Part shown: in pieces, positions 36,010 to 53,116 of the stretch | Numbering within the stretch: position 1 is the first letter of the stretch | Layout of the letters: each line of letters opens with the position of its first letter | DNA from: Cristatella mucedo | Lineage: Eukaryota > Bryozoa > Phylactolaemata > Cristatellidae | DNA length: 60,000 bases | Direction: 5' to 3' | Assembly (NCBI GenBank): GCA_009760855.2 | Contig: WPIO01000007.1 | Location: 5,656,001 to 5,716,000, forward strand | Notes under the pieces: generated by a model | The model's database searches: none | Seen by the model: only the letters and a program-made list of their open reading frames with translations | Told to the model about the DNA's origin: nothing | Program-made: the position numbers and the translations under genes

Positions 36010-37430
36010 TTAATAATAATAATAATAATAATAATAATGCACTTGATAAAGCGCCTTCAGCGAACTCAATCTCTTTCTAGGCGCTTTACATTTGCTGCAA
36101 AGGAAAACGCGATTGAATAGCGAGTAATATCATGCTTGATAAACAACATAAATAAGATGATTAGGGAGGACATGCAGAGGGTCAGCATGCAAATGTGGTT
36201 AGTGGCAGCATGCACAGTGTCAGCACGCATAACCACATGAAGGACGAGTCACAGGGACCCACTAAATGCTGTCCTAAATAGGTGTTTTTAAGTTCTTTTT
36301 AAATGTGGTCAAGTCGGGGGATGTTGTAACGCAAGTCGGGAGGGAGTTCCAGGCTTTGGGAGCATATGAACAAAATGCACGGTCTCCAAAGGATTTGAGG
36401 TATTTGTAGACTGCTGGATTCCGAAAAGCGGGTGGTACGATGCTTGGCCTGATGGGGGAGTAGATCTGAGAGATAGGCTGGAGCCAAAGAATGAAGTGAC
36501 CTCAAAGTGAGCGACAAAACCTTGAAGTCGATCCGTTGCTTGACTGGTAGCCAGTGCAGGTCGGCGAGAAGTGGTGTGATGTGGCAACTGCGATGCTCGA
36601 GACAGACAAGCCTAGCTGCAGAGTTTTGTACCAGCTGCAATCGCCTGATTGCACTTGCCGGGTGGCCAGAAAGCAGTGAGTTACAGAAGTCAAGACGGGA
36701 TATCACAAATGCATGGACCAACTTGGATGTGGTATCCTTATCTAAACAAGTCCGAATTTTTGCAATGTTATGTAGCTGAAAGTAGGCAGATTTTGTGGAG
36801 CTGATGTGGTCGTCTAACGAGAGGTCATTCTGGAACATGACACCTAGATTTCGAGCTGATTCAACAGGAGATATACTGGCAGAGCCAATTTTGAGCGTCA
36901 GCCTTTCCAATTTCTGAATCACACTGGGTTTGCCCATAACTAGTAAGTTAGTTTCATCATCGTTAAATTTAAGAAAATGTGCTGCCTTCCATGTGTGGAT
37001 GTCATCAGTACATGCAGCAAGTGAGTTGAGAGAATTCTAGGTGCTCGAAGGCTGGGAGAAATCAAAGCAAAGGTACAACTGAGTGTCATCTGCATAGAAG
37101 TGAAAGCCTAGATTGTGCTTGGCAATCACATCCGCAAGAGGAAGAGTATAAACCGTGAAAAGAACCGGACCAAGCACGAAGCCCTGAGGTACTCAATATT
37201 TTCGAGGTATCTCGGATGATCTTGGTCCATTCACGTCAATACTCAGGAGTCTCCCACTGAGATGGGATCTGAACCATTGCAGAGCAGTGCCAGTAATGCC
37301 CAGGCGAGATGAGAGGCGCTCAAGAAGATCTGTGTGATCGATGATATCAAAAGCTGCAGAAAGATCGAGCAAAACAAGCAGAGACACTTTACCTACATCT
37401 GCATTCGAAACTAGGTCGTTGTATTTAGCA
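36010..37430 (-). mobile_element. LINE (L2/CR1-like, family 2), longest copy with catalytic motif
   Basis: The 3' end is at the left with (AAT)n at 36013-36038. Minus-strand frames include one unbroken 212-residue stretch (36299-36937) from SARNLGVMFQNDLSLDDHIS through SRLDFCNSL and LLADLHWLPVKQRIDFKVLS. Upstream are the reverse transcriptase motif A string LDLSAAFDIIDH (near 37340-37375), [12 protein letters not shown], and the catalytic [11 protein letters not shown] (37069-37105). A stop just before VPQG and other breaks make it inactive. It is the best record of the family-2 polymerase here. Confidence 0.93.
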
Positions 37431-38734
37431 CAGGCTCAGGCCATCGCTGAAGCTCATTACGCTGGTATCAGGAAACGTGTATAAGGCTTGAGTAGCCCAA
37501 GCACATGATTTTACTCGACAGCATAGAGCTGGATGTCGGTTATGTTCCGGTTCGGGGATCAAAGGCCTTGACCTGAAGACACGGCGAAAGAAACGGTCAT
37601 TGTTCCTAGGCCGGCAATAGCCACTCTGTAGCCGGCGACTCCTTTAACTTTGTAGGCAGCGGCTACTGCTCAAACTGCTGATGCGATATTCGTAGGTTCT
37701 TTGTGCTCTCAATTTAACCCACTGCAAACGAGCCACTTTGTACCTGACGAACAGAAGTGGCTTCTTTTTTGTGCTCAGCTACTTGTTTATCTAGTCAACG
37801 CTTAATCGTATCCCTATCACACCAGCTTTATAGTAGCTTCATATGCAGGCTTTGAGCGTGAACCCCCGCATGGGGTGCAATGACGTGTCACTATCAGTCT
37901 GTCCTTTCGGATGTAGTGACACTCGTGTGGCCTGGTCTCATGGCCTTAATGGTGGTATCAGTCCCAGCCACCTTCTTTTCCTGCTGTGTAAGTGCTGCAG
38001 TACTCCGCGATCGTGCTGCGGATATTGCCTGCACTGTTTGTAGTTTTTATGAGAGAATTGGCGACACCTATTACGTGCCAGTTGAGGAACCTTTTTTGGG
38101 AATGCCCAATGCTCTGGTTTGCATCTGCAGATTGCATCATGTTATTCATGCTTCTAAGCTGTCACTGATTTTGATGAGATGCTTCTCAGCTGGAAATAGG
38201 TCAACTCGATAATACAGGCCAAGGGCTCATTGAAAGAAAACTCGCTTTGGAATAGCACACACCGATGACGGAAAGATCTCTGATGATGCTAAATGAACCA
38301 ATCTAGGGTGAGGTCTTCCAACTTGAGGGTGACACTAGGCATCCAATAGCTATTAGGTTGGTCTTGGTAATGGTAAAGTCATTCAGGAACATTCGCGGTT
38401 ACTCACAGGGTCATAAGCACTGCTAAGGAACGCTCGAAGTTTTAGGCTGGGCCTATAAGGAACTGCCCCTTCTTTCTTTTGCTGCCTGACTGGGGTTGTA
38501 CCTAAGAAAAGAGTTTATAACCCGGACACTGAAAGCTTTTTAACTATCTCTTTTAGGAGGTTCTGGCTCTACATATAACATTGCAGCGACCCGCCTACTC
38601 GCACTGCTGTGACTGCTTATTGCTGCCCTTCAAACAATTGTATATCCGTCAGAGATAGTAAATTCTAAGCCTGTGAGGAATATAACAGGCTTCACGTCGT
38701 ACAACGTAGAAACTACAGAGAGCATCCGGTCATG
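37431..38734. other. Intergenic, mostly unassigned
   Basis: 38280-38410 may be a further decayed LINE piece (TTAGGTTGGTCTTGGTAATG). Otherwise nothing seen. Confidence 0.5.
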
Positions 38735-38835
38735 TTTCCTTGGCAGCAAATGTAAAGCGGCTGAAAAGAGATTGAGTTCTCAGAGGGCACCTTGTTAAGT
38801 GTTATTATTTTTATTATTATCATTATTATTATAGT
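38735..38835 (+). mobile_element. LINE (family 2) 3' tail
   Basis: GGCAGCAAATGTAAAGCGGC, TGAAAAGAGATTGAGTTCTC and TTATTATCATTATTATTAT are the family-2 end and ATT tail. Very short copy. Confidence 0.75.
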
Positions 38836-38839
38836 GGGG

Positions 38840-39263
38840 ACACGCAAAACAGTGAAGAATAGAAGTAGCAGAGGATCTCACGGTTGGAAAGATGTCACGC
38901 TCGGTGGTAAATGAGAAGACATCGTCGTTTTTCGAGAATTACAGAATCGAGTTTCAAAGTCTAGAGCCCACAGAAGCAAAAATCTTTCACCTCCAGCAGG
39001 AATTAGACAGTAAAAGACAAGAGGGTCGCGGTTGGGCTGGAGATGCTGTACTAGTTTTGTTAGGAGTACGGATAGGCCGTCACTTTGAGAAATCCTAGGT
39101 CCAAGTGAGGATTGTGGCTTACTTGTGTCAGCTGATCAACCGACAGCCGTTGCAGATACTTAAGCAAAGGGGGCGCGTAACTGAATCCCTTGGACTTCAA
39201 TGCCAACCTGGCACCATCCTGCCTACCAAGTCTGCACGCAGGCCAGCAGAGCCTGCTTCCAGC
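38840..39263 (-). mobile_element. LINE (family 1), decayed
   Basis: Minus-strand reading at 39060-39287 gives ARLALKSKGFSYAPPLLKYL QRL, matching ARLVFKSQRFEHVSPLLKEL GWL of the 14485 copy. A SPIN-like element begins at 39272, just past the recognisable LINE sequence. Confidence 0.7.
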
Positions 39264-39271
39264 TGCTACAT

Positions 39272-39456
39272 CAGCGGTTCTCAACATGTGGGTCGCGACC
39301 CCTTTGGGGATCGAATGACCCTTTCACAGGGGTCGCCTAAGACCATCGGTAAACACGCATTTCCACATTTTGCACACAATAATTTTATGGTTGGGGGTCG
39401 CCACAACATGAGAAACTGTATTAAAGGGTCGCGGCATTAGGACGGTTGAGAACCAG
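39272..39456 (+). mobile_element. Short non-autonomous hAT element resembling SPIN
   Basis: Starts CAGCGGTTCTCAACATGTGG and ends GGACGGTTGAGAACCAG, an inverted terminal repeat typical of hAT. Inside are GTCGCGACCCCTTTGGGGAT, CCCTTTCACAGGGGTCGCCT, AAGACCATCGG, TTTTATGGTTGGGGGTCGCC and GTATTAAAGGGTCGCGGCAT, which from memory are hallmarks of SPIN non-autonomous copies of vertebrates (and rodent URR1). Flanks TGCTACAT (39264-39271) and TGCTACAC (39457-39464) form an 8-bp target duplication with one difference. No coding sequence. Orientation is arbitrary. Confidence 0.88.
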
Positions 39457-39464
39457 TGCTACAC

Positions 39465-39909
39465 GATGTACTGCTTGGCCGGTAAGCCCTCCATTGAATT
39501 GCCTATCTTCACTGCCAAGATGGCACGGCATGCTTACTTGGAGCTTTATGAATAAATGGATGATCTTCGAGCTCAATTATTTTTTTTTTATCGACAGCAC
39601 GAGCACTGCACGACGTCGGCTCCATCATGTCGATCCCGGCAAACCTTGCTCATTTTGCCAACTAAAAATATTATTCTCCACAAAAGTACAATCAGAAGAT
39701 GGAAACAAGAAGCAGCCAGTTGGAAAAATATGTGTCTCTTAACATCACACTGCAGCAGCCACACTGGACAGGTTTCCACCTTCACTTAGTACCCAGACGA
39801 GTGGACAAGTAGGGCAGTCATGAGCCCAGGGTAAAAAAATGCGAATTTACGCGACGCAGCTGAGAAACGTCACATCGACAGTGGCCAGATGCCAGCAGCA
39901 AGGCTGGAC
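39465..39909. other. Region downstream of the GCSH stop, probable 3' UTR
   Basis: No repeat recognised. The SPIN-like element lies just beyond, so the GCSH transcript may end before or within it. Confidence 0.4.
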
Positions 39910-45682
<5,773 letters not shown>

Positions 45683-46904
45683 TTTGCGTCGGGTTCGCCA
45701 GGGGGCGGAGTGTCACGCCACGGAGGTCCCTGCAGAATGCTCCTAGGTGGGCGGGTGCTGGCGGAATGCATCCTGGGCACTCACCTTTCAAAGGCCGCAA
45801 ACAGGAAACGTATTTGCGAGCGCCAGAAACATTTTCATCCTCTATTAGGAAGGTAGCGCAAATGCGTCATGAATTTTTGCGGCGAGTGCTCGGCGCAATC
45901 GCTAGAACAGGCTGAGCTCTGCGACACATTACCTGCGTTTCGAGGCGCTAGCCACGTTACGGACTCGGGTCTAGCATCTTAAGAGGCAGCACCGTATCGT
46001 GCGTTGTGTTTGTAGCTAAGGACTCGGGTTCAGGAGCGGCTACTGCTCGTTCGAAATCTTCGATGGCGGAAAAGGGACCGCGACAGAGAACGTGTAGAGG
46101 TCATCTCGTGCTAGGCTCCTTTATTGCGAGTATAACTGTGAGAGCTGTACTTTACACACTGCTATCTCATCTTGGCTAGATTAATAATGCATATAGATAT
46201 CGCGACATTGAATGTTTTAAATCTAAATAAAATACGAGATTTGAAATTAGAATCGCCTTCTTAAATTATGTAACTTACGGAGATGTGCTCATTTGAAACT
46301 AGGCTAATTAAAGGGCAATGACAAACCAAACTTTTGAAGCTTTACGATGAGTTTTTAACGATTATGCTGAATATTTCCAGAGGCAGAAGTACTATTAGAT
46401 GAATAGTATATAACATTTTTTAAGATTTTGGTTACTCCTAATGAAGGGTTAATACGAAATCTGTAGCAAAAGTCAATATTAGCAAAGGAACGCACTTCAA
46501 TTAACCAGCAGCCTTCGGAGAGTAATTGGGAAACAACTACTATGTGGATACGTGAATTTGCTAATAACGGCAGCAGGAATAAGCCTGATGTGGTAAGTCT
46601 CACGGATCTCGAGGAAGGTAAAAAGGGGGTCCGTGTACCGTCGACGCTGGCGGAAGTCGGAGCTGTGAAAACTTGCATATGTAGAATTCTGGAAACCTGA
46701 TACACGGCTTGGAAAGCTAGAGTTTATGACTTCGTGAAAGAGCATAGAACTGATCAGAATTATTATTCAGCTGTCTTGAACTGAAGTATTGACTGAGTAT
46801 AAGGATATTAGTACGACATTTTATAACGCCCTAATAAGACTTCGTCCCTTTCTAGGCGCATTAAATTAGCTAGAAGAGGAGCGTGTAAATTGATCAGTAT
46901 TATA
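45683..46904. other. GCSH upstream region
   Basis: The first 250 bp are G+C-richer and probably contain the GCSH promoter. A donor-like TTGAAAG|GTGAGT (minus, about 45783) might mark an untranslated first exon. 45950-46830 shows nothing. Confidence 0.4.
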
Positions 46905-47310
46905 ACGTATCTCCGTCTGTAACTCCAAAAAGACCACGTGGGAGTAACGCAGGAGATTTTTCTAGAGCGAACTCACAGCCTGTGCGGCTTTCGATATGCA
47001 TGCGGTAGCCAACAGACACAATCTCACACAACAAAGAGAAAGTGAGAAGCATTGTTGAGTCAGGAGGGCAATAAGGTCATTAGTAGCATGGAAGGCAGCA
47101 GCTCAGGACGGCTGGAAGGGATGCTTCACAGTCGGCAGTGGGAGAGTAGATGTCGCTGCGTAAGAATTGTGGAAGCGAGTTCCAGAGTCTTAGACCTGCA
47201 GAGCAAAAGCTTCTGTCGCCGACGGTCTTTAAAGGGAGGAGGAACAGCGAATTTATCGTCTACCATGCATAGATTTAGAACGGCCATGGGCTTAGAGTGG
47301 GGACTTTTCA
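46905..47310 (-). mobile_element. LINE (family 1), 5'-truncated
   Basis: ACGTATCTCCGTCTGTAACT, GCGAACTCACAGCCTGTGCG, CAGTCGGCAGTGGGAGAGTA and GTGGAAGCGAGTTCCAGAGT match the other family-1 3' ends in reverse. A family-2 tail remnant (ACTTCGTCCCTTTCTAGGCG) precedes it at 46835-46880. Confidence 0.75.
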
Positions 47311-47702
47311 CGGATAGGGTAAATTATGCAAAGAATGCGGTTGGGTCTTAGCTTATAGATGTTTTTCTGAAGAAAAAAAACAAGTTTTTCCTCGGCCATT
47401 TACTTCCGCTGCGACAACTTACAAAATGCCAATGTTACCACCTGATGCTCTGAAGTCGTTCACGCTCCTTTGATTCTCGGCGACTTTGTTCGTTAAGGGT
47501 AAGCCTACTGTCGCTGTCAAGTTGAAAGACCTCACCAACCTTACCTCAAGATTGGTACATCTACCATCAGGCCAGTGACGTCTGCGGTAATCTGGGCGTG
47601 CAATTCCAAATCAACTTGTACTAGGTTGAGCATATTGCCTCTATTGTCAAGCCAGCCTACATGCTGCTGAGGAGCTTCAACAAAATTAGTGCTTGCTTAG
47701 AG

Positions 47703-47865
47703 CGGGTAGCTGCGGGTCACGACTGCAGTCCCGAGGTCGTGGGCTCGAATCCTGCAGCGGGCGATCCTTTATTGCTGCTGCAAGCCGTGGTGGTAGACGT
47801 AAAGGCTCCTCTGTCGCTATACAAAAGAGGTTGTTGAATCGGCTAGTGTTTTTATTTGCTAGTTC
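47703..47865 (+). mobile_element. SINE-A, copy 5, inserted in a LINE
   Basis: GAGGTCGTGGGCTCGAATCC, GCGATCCTTTATTGC and GTCGCTATACAAAAGAGG identify the family. The 5' part of the head is short. LINE sequence on the left (ending near ATTAGTGCTTGC) resumes on the right near CTACTGCAATGTT, so this SINE inserted later. Confidence 0.78.
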
Positions 47866-48021
47866 CTATATTTAAGAAATCACCTCTATACTACTGCAAT
47901 GTTCTTTATGCATGGCTCCAAGACTATCCCTTTAATCGTCTGCAAGTGGTGCACCAGACTAATTATTCGACCTCCTTGCTACTCCTCTGAGCTACCCTTC
48001 TAACTTTCTGGTCCTGCCAAG

Positions 48022-48165
48022 CTGGTTTGGTACAACGGTTAAGGTGCTCGCCCCGATCAAGGTCTGGCTGAGGTCGTGGGCTCGAGCCCACTGGCACATG
48101 TGAAGCGCCTGATTAGAGATTAAGTTCTCTTTTGGGGCGCTGTACAAATGAATTATATTTAATGA
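48022..48165 (+). mobile_element. SINE-B, copy 1, with LINE-like 3' hairpin
   Basis: The head is TTGGTACAACGGTTAAGGTG (box A-like) and GTGGGCTCGAGCCC (box B). The 3' part, AAGCGCCTGATTAGAGATTA then AGTTCTC...GGGGCGCT, is nearly the end of the family-2 LINEs in this window. It is inserted in the LINE at 47490-48400. Confidence 0.75.
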
Positions 48166-48400
48166 ATAATCTATATCGCACTACTAGTTCCTCGGCTTCC
48201 AGTCGTATGGCCGTGTCCCTAGGACTAAATTGAAACGTTTTGGCGATCGGGCCTTTTGTTCGAATGCACCAAACGTCTAGAACTTTCTAATCGCTGCTGT
48301 CGCAGCATCTGGACACACACATTTCTGATATAATCAGCTCTCTCTTTGCCCCGAGGAAATGACCCGTGTTCATGCTTCCATAAACATTATCCTTGTGTAC

Positions 48401-49544
48401 TTTTGCTTTATTGTCAAAGTAATGATGCCCTCCCTGTGCGTCATTAACCCTGTGGTATACCTTCTCTAAAAGCGAGTTTTAAAGTACCCGGAAAGGGATT
48501 TAACGGTTTTTGGTAGCTTATTATTACCATTAATGTTGCTGGAGGTGTCCTGGAAATGATTCATATTACTGATTCCTAACTGTTGCCAACTTTTGCTATT
48601 TGCTCGTGATGAACCGTATTTTCGCGATTTCGCGCTATTTATCCTAGAGGCAATACACTTGCATTTCACACTCTTGGGCGTGGGTTCGTGTTGAGAAAGC
48701 GTATCTAAATTGCCCTCCGAAAACGTAAGTGTTAGCCACCACGGCTCTTCTGCCGTTATATAAATGATGCTGTTGAATCATCTAACCTGTATTTTCAGCG
48801 TGTGTTTCGTGTTCCGTCGCTTTATGACAGTGAACACAATTAAGCTATTTTGTGTTTTCTACTTTTTGACAACTCTTTCTCGTCTTACTATCAATGCGGA
48901 AAAGCTGCTTCTTTTGCCTTTGATATAACGCGTAGGTAAATTCTTCTAAGGAAGTTTCATTAGATTTTAAGCTTGGTAAATGCAATTTCGAGATCCTAGC
49001 GTTCCTGAAAGTCAACCAGTGCATACAGTAATGATCGTGGTACAGTTAGTTTCGAAATCGGTGTGTCGGAATAGCAAAGGAATAGGACTTGCTGCTCCGA
49101 GCCACAGTAACCCGTGTTCACTGCTTTTCGAAAGTCTGCCAGCGTAAATCCTCTGCTATGCGATATGCTGGATATTGCTCACAATAGCCCACAGAGGGGC
49201 TTGCTAAATGTCAGGCAGAATGTATTCATGAAGTTGAATGATGCCATGGATGAACAGGATACGTCAGAGTGGCAATCACATGTGAAATGGTGAATAGTTG
49301 CTTGCTCCGCCTTGTGATGCTCTCGCTAATCATGCTAGAGTTTAGAGATTGCTTCAGGTAGCTATCGATATAAGGCTAAGGCTAAAAGTGTTTGCCGATC
49401 TCAAGCCACGTGAATTGCTGATAACCTGAACATAAGAAAAGCGAAAGATTCAGATGCCGAACTTGAGCTCACCCGGCTGCCGTGACTGTCTGATAGAAAT
49501 TAAGGCAACAACAGCTAAGACACAAGCTTCAAAGAATAAGTCTG
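48401..49544. other. Intergenic, nearly empty
   Basis: Apart from the SINE-A fragment near 48725, no feature is recognised in this A+T-rich stretch. Confidence 0.6.
48725..48800 (+). mobile_element. SINE-A 3' fragment
   Basis: GTTAGCCACCACGGCTCTTC followed by TGCCGTTATATAAATGATGC and TGTTGAATCATCTAA resembles the SINE-A body and tail. A GTGGGTTCGTGTT box B remnant lies just upstream near 48680. Confidence 0.5.
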
Positions 49545-49946
49545 AAAAAAAAACCTTAAATCCTTTGGAGACCTGCATTTAGCTCGTATGCTCCCAAAGC
49601 GTGGGACTCCCTCCCGACCTGCGTCAGAACATCCCATGACGTGACCACATTTAAAAGAAACTTAAAAACACACCTATTTAGGACAGCATTTAGTGGGTCC
49701 CTGTGATTCGTCCTTCATGTGCTTATGCGTGCTGACACTGTGCATGCTGCCACTAACCACATTTGCATGCTGACCCTGTGCATGTCACCCCTAACCATAT
49801 TATTCATTTCGTTTGTTTTTCAAGCATGATTTTACTTACTATTCTATTGCATATCAATTTGCAGCAAATGTAAAGCGCCTAGAAAGAGATTAAGTTCTCT
49901 GAGGGCGCTTTATCAAGTGCAATATTATTATTATTATTATTATAAA
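49545..49946 (+). mobile_element. LINE (family 2) 3' end
   Basis: CCTTTGGAGACCTGCATTTA (FGDxAF), CCACATTTAAAAGAAACTTA, the 3' UTR, then AAGCGCCTAGAAAGAGATTA with the matching GGGCGCTTTATCAAGTGC and (ATT)n to 49943. It is the cleanest example of the tail hairpin. Confidence 0.9.
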
Positions 49947-50453
49947 TCTGTAGTCATGATAATATTTGAAACGGTGCAGAAGCCGAAAGTAAGCATCTTA
50001 AAAAGGCAGTTACATATAGGGCAGATTATTACTGTGCTACAGAAACGTATGTAACAGGGATAACGTTGGACATCCTCCACAACAAGTATTATGCTCCCTG
50101 GTGGAGCTTTCCCTCCCTAGTGGAGTTTATTTTGTGGGGATGTTAGCAGCCTGTTAGGCGGCTGAGCGAATCTGGCCTACCTCTCTGCGCCATATACGCG
50201 TCACGTACGCAAGTGACTCTGGGTGTGCCGCCCCCGCGGCCTCAGCTGTGCTGGTATCCCAAAGGTTTAAGGCAAGTGACTCAGAAATTGGTAAGGTAAA
50301 CGCTCGCAATCGGCTCCACAGCATACGTCCTGTTGAATCTGCACGAAACCTAGGTGTCATGTTCATTAGAAGACAACATCAGCTCCACAGTCAAGTCTGC
50401 CTACTTTCAGCTCCATAACATTGCTAAAATTCGGGCTTTCTTAGACAGGAATA

Positions 50454-51394
50454 ATATTAATAATAACAATAATGGACGATAAAGTGCCCTCGCAGAACTC
50501 AATCTCTCTCTAGGCGCTTTACATTTGCTGCAAAGGGAAACGCGATTGAATGGTGAGTAATATAATGCTTGATACACAACATTAATAACATGGTTAGGGT
50601 AGACATGCACAGGGTCAGCATGCAAGTGTGGTTAGTAGCAGTATGCATAGTGTCAGCACGCGTAAGCACATGAAGGATGAATCACAGGGATCCACTATAT
50701 GCTGTCCTAAGTAAGTGTTTTTAAGTTTTTTTTTAATGTGGTCAAGTCAGGGGATGTTGTGACGGAAGTCGGGAGTGAGTTCCAGGCTTTAGGAGCACAC
50801 GAACTAAATGCACGGTCTCCAAAGGAGGTTTGTACGAGGTATTGATAGACTGTTGGGTTCCGAAAAGCGGATGGTAAATGCTTGGCCTGGTGGGAGAGTA
50901 GATCTGAGAGATAGGCTGGAGCCAAAGAATGAAGTGACCTAAAAGTGAGCGACAAACCTTGAAGTCAATCGGTTGCTTGACTGGTAGCCAGTGCAGGTCG
51001 GCGAGAAGCGGTGTGATGTGTGTAGTTTGTTCGCACAGCAGAGAGCCAGCCGATGCCCAACACCGACAGTTTATTTCCAACGCACGGAGCCGAAGAGCGC
51101 ACGGCTCCCCTCGGCCCCTACTCTCACTCGACTCCCCTCCTCGACCTTGGCTGTCCCTTGGCCGACCCCGATATGAATCAACCATCTGTTCACCAGCGGG
51201 TTATCGGCCGGTGTCAACGCCTCATTAGAAGCTGACCACACCTGTGTACAGGCCTCTCTCGGGGATGCTCCCACCAGCTGTTGAGGAAAGGAGAGGTACC
51301 AGCCCCATGCAATCGAACTACAATGTGGCAACTGCGAAGCTCACGACAGACAAGCCTAGCTGCAGAGTTTTGTACCAGCTGTAATCGCCTGATT
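50454..51394 (-). mobile_element. LINE (family 2), nested, itself split by a solo LTR
   Basis: The 3' tail is at the left: ATATTAATAATAACAATAAT, then AGTGCCCTCGCAGAACTCAA. Minus-strand reading gives SLTFRSLHSLAPAYLSDLLS and CELRSCH...LLADLHWLPVKQPIDFKV, and the copy is truncated at AATCAGGCGATTACAGCTGG. It is flanked by GAATA on both sides. Confidence 0.85.
51021..51322 (-). mobile_element. Solo LTR, 302 bp
   Basis: Begins TGTAGTTTGTTCG and ends CGAACTACA, so it has TG...CA ends inside short inverted repeats. ATGTG occurs on both sides (51016-51020 and 51323-51327). Removing the insert and one ATGTG restores the LINE sequence GTGTGATGTGGCAACTGCG found in the other copies. The minus strand carries AATAAA (from GTTTATTTCC), suggesting transcription on that strand. 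No internal retroelement sequence remains. A five-base duplication fits Ty3/gypsy, copia or BEL elements. Confidence 0.88.
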
Positions 51395-52410
51395 GAATAC
51401 CACCTAAAAGTTGGTCCATGCATTTGTGACATTCAGTCTGGACTTCTGTAACTCACTGGTCAACCAGCCTGTGCAATCAGGTGCTTACAGCATGTGCATA
51501 GCTGTGCAGCTAGGCTTGCCTATCGTGAGCTTCGCAGTTGCCACATAACACCACTTCTCACCAACCTGCACTGACTCCCAGTCAAGCAAAACATCGACTC
51601 AACTTAAAGGTTCTGTCACTCACTTTTAGGTCTCTTTCTTCTTTGGCTTCAGCCTACCTATCAGATCTACTCCTCCACCAGGCTAAGCATTGTACCGCTT
51701 GCTTTTCGGAATCTAATCGTTTACCTATACCTCGTACAAACCTCAAATCCTTTGGAGACCGTGCCTTTACTTTAGTTCGTATGCTTCCAAAGCCTGTAAC
51801 TCACTTCCGACTTGCATCATGACATACCCTGACTTGACCACATTTAAAAAGAAACTAAAAATGCATCTATTTATCACAGAATTTAGTAGATCCATGTGAC
51901 TCGTCCTTTACGTGCCTTTTCGTGCTGACACTGTCCATGCTGCCACTAACCATATTTGCATGCTGACCCTGTGTATGTCACCTCTAACCATATTATGCTT
52001 GTAGTCATTGAGCATACTACCACTAATCATTCGATCGTGCTTCTTTTATTGCAGATGTAAAGTGCCTAGAAAGAGATTGAGTTCTCTGAGAAAAAGAGCG
52101 CTATATCAAATATATTTTTATTACTGTTATTACCTAACTAGTACGCGAAAACAACCGATGGACTAGGAGGGGTGGCGTAGTCGAGATGGCCCGATGAGGG
52201 GCACTGGTGGCGATGTATCCTGACCAGTGCCAGTGCCCCTCATCGGATCCCTACCTAGTGCCAACCAACCTTGACACCAGAACACAAGCGGCTTGCACAG
52301 TTCGCACTCTTAAGTCGAACGTAGCTGTTTATCGCTGGCGGCTGCAACGTCTTAAAAATCCCTGGGCCATCACACGGCGGCAGCTCTGGGGCGTGGAGCT
52401 GCCGACATCT

Positions 52411-52637
<227 letters not shown>

Positions 52638-53116
52638 CTCTCTCCACGCCACGTGCTACGGAGCAGCCTACCCAATGGCTACTACACAGTGTGTACGCTC
52701 GCGTGTCAAATGTGTCGCCTGCGTACAATACAGCCGTCGTCACTACTATCACGCTTGGTTATGGGCATCGCCAATCACCGTTCATCGTTCTTTTTCGTCT
52801 CCGACGAAAACTTTTCACTATAAAGGTATTTAAACACTTTAATTAAGAGTCGAATGCCATCGCATAGCGAGGCACCGGCCTAGAGGCGAAACGCAAAGGG
52901 AGCGAATTTAAGGTGGAGCTCGAGAATATATCGCGGCTACGGTGCCGACGAACGACGAGCCGGAAGTTCGAGCAGCTCGATTGCCCCAAAGTCACAAGGG
53001 TAAGGCCCGGTAGTAGAGCAGCACTGTGTCATGAAGCAGAAAACCGAAGGAAGCGGTAGTCGCCTTAGTGCTGATCTAAATAGAATCTCGATAAAGGCTT
53101 AGCGAAGGCATGACAG

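Larger units (their letters stand above)
47490..48400 (+). mobile_element. LINE, decayed, interrupted by SINE-A and SINE-B
   Basis: Left part: GGTAATCTGGGCGTGCAATT (NLGVQF), TTGTCAAGCCAGCCTACATG, AGGAGCTTCAACAAAATTAG. Middle: CTACTGCAATGTTCTTTATG (YYCNVLY), ATCGTCTGCAAGTGGTGCAC. Right: TTTTGGCGATCGGGCCTTTT (FGDRAF) and TCTAGAACTTTCTAATCGCT. The two gaps are filled by SINE-A (47703-47865) and SINE-B (48022-48165). Confidence 0.72.
50290..52130 (+). mobile_element. LINE (family 2), split by a later LINE insertion (50454-51394)
   Basis: The left part to 50453 reads VESARNLGVMF and KSAYFQLHNIAKIR...LDRN. The right part from 51395 resumes AATACCACCTAAAAGTTGGT CCATGC, then SQxx LLTNLH-like, AYLSDLLLHQAKHCTACFSE and FGDRAF, and ends in the tail hairpin and TTTTTATTACTG near 52130. 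GAATA occurs at 50449-50453 and at 51395-51399, flanking the insertion. Confidence 0.82.
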
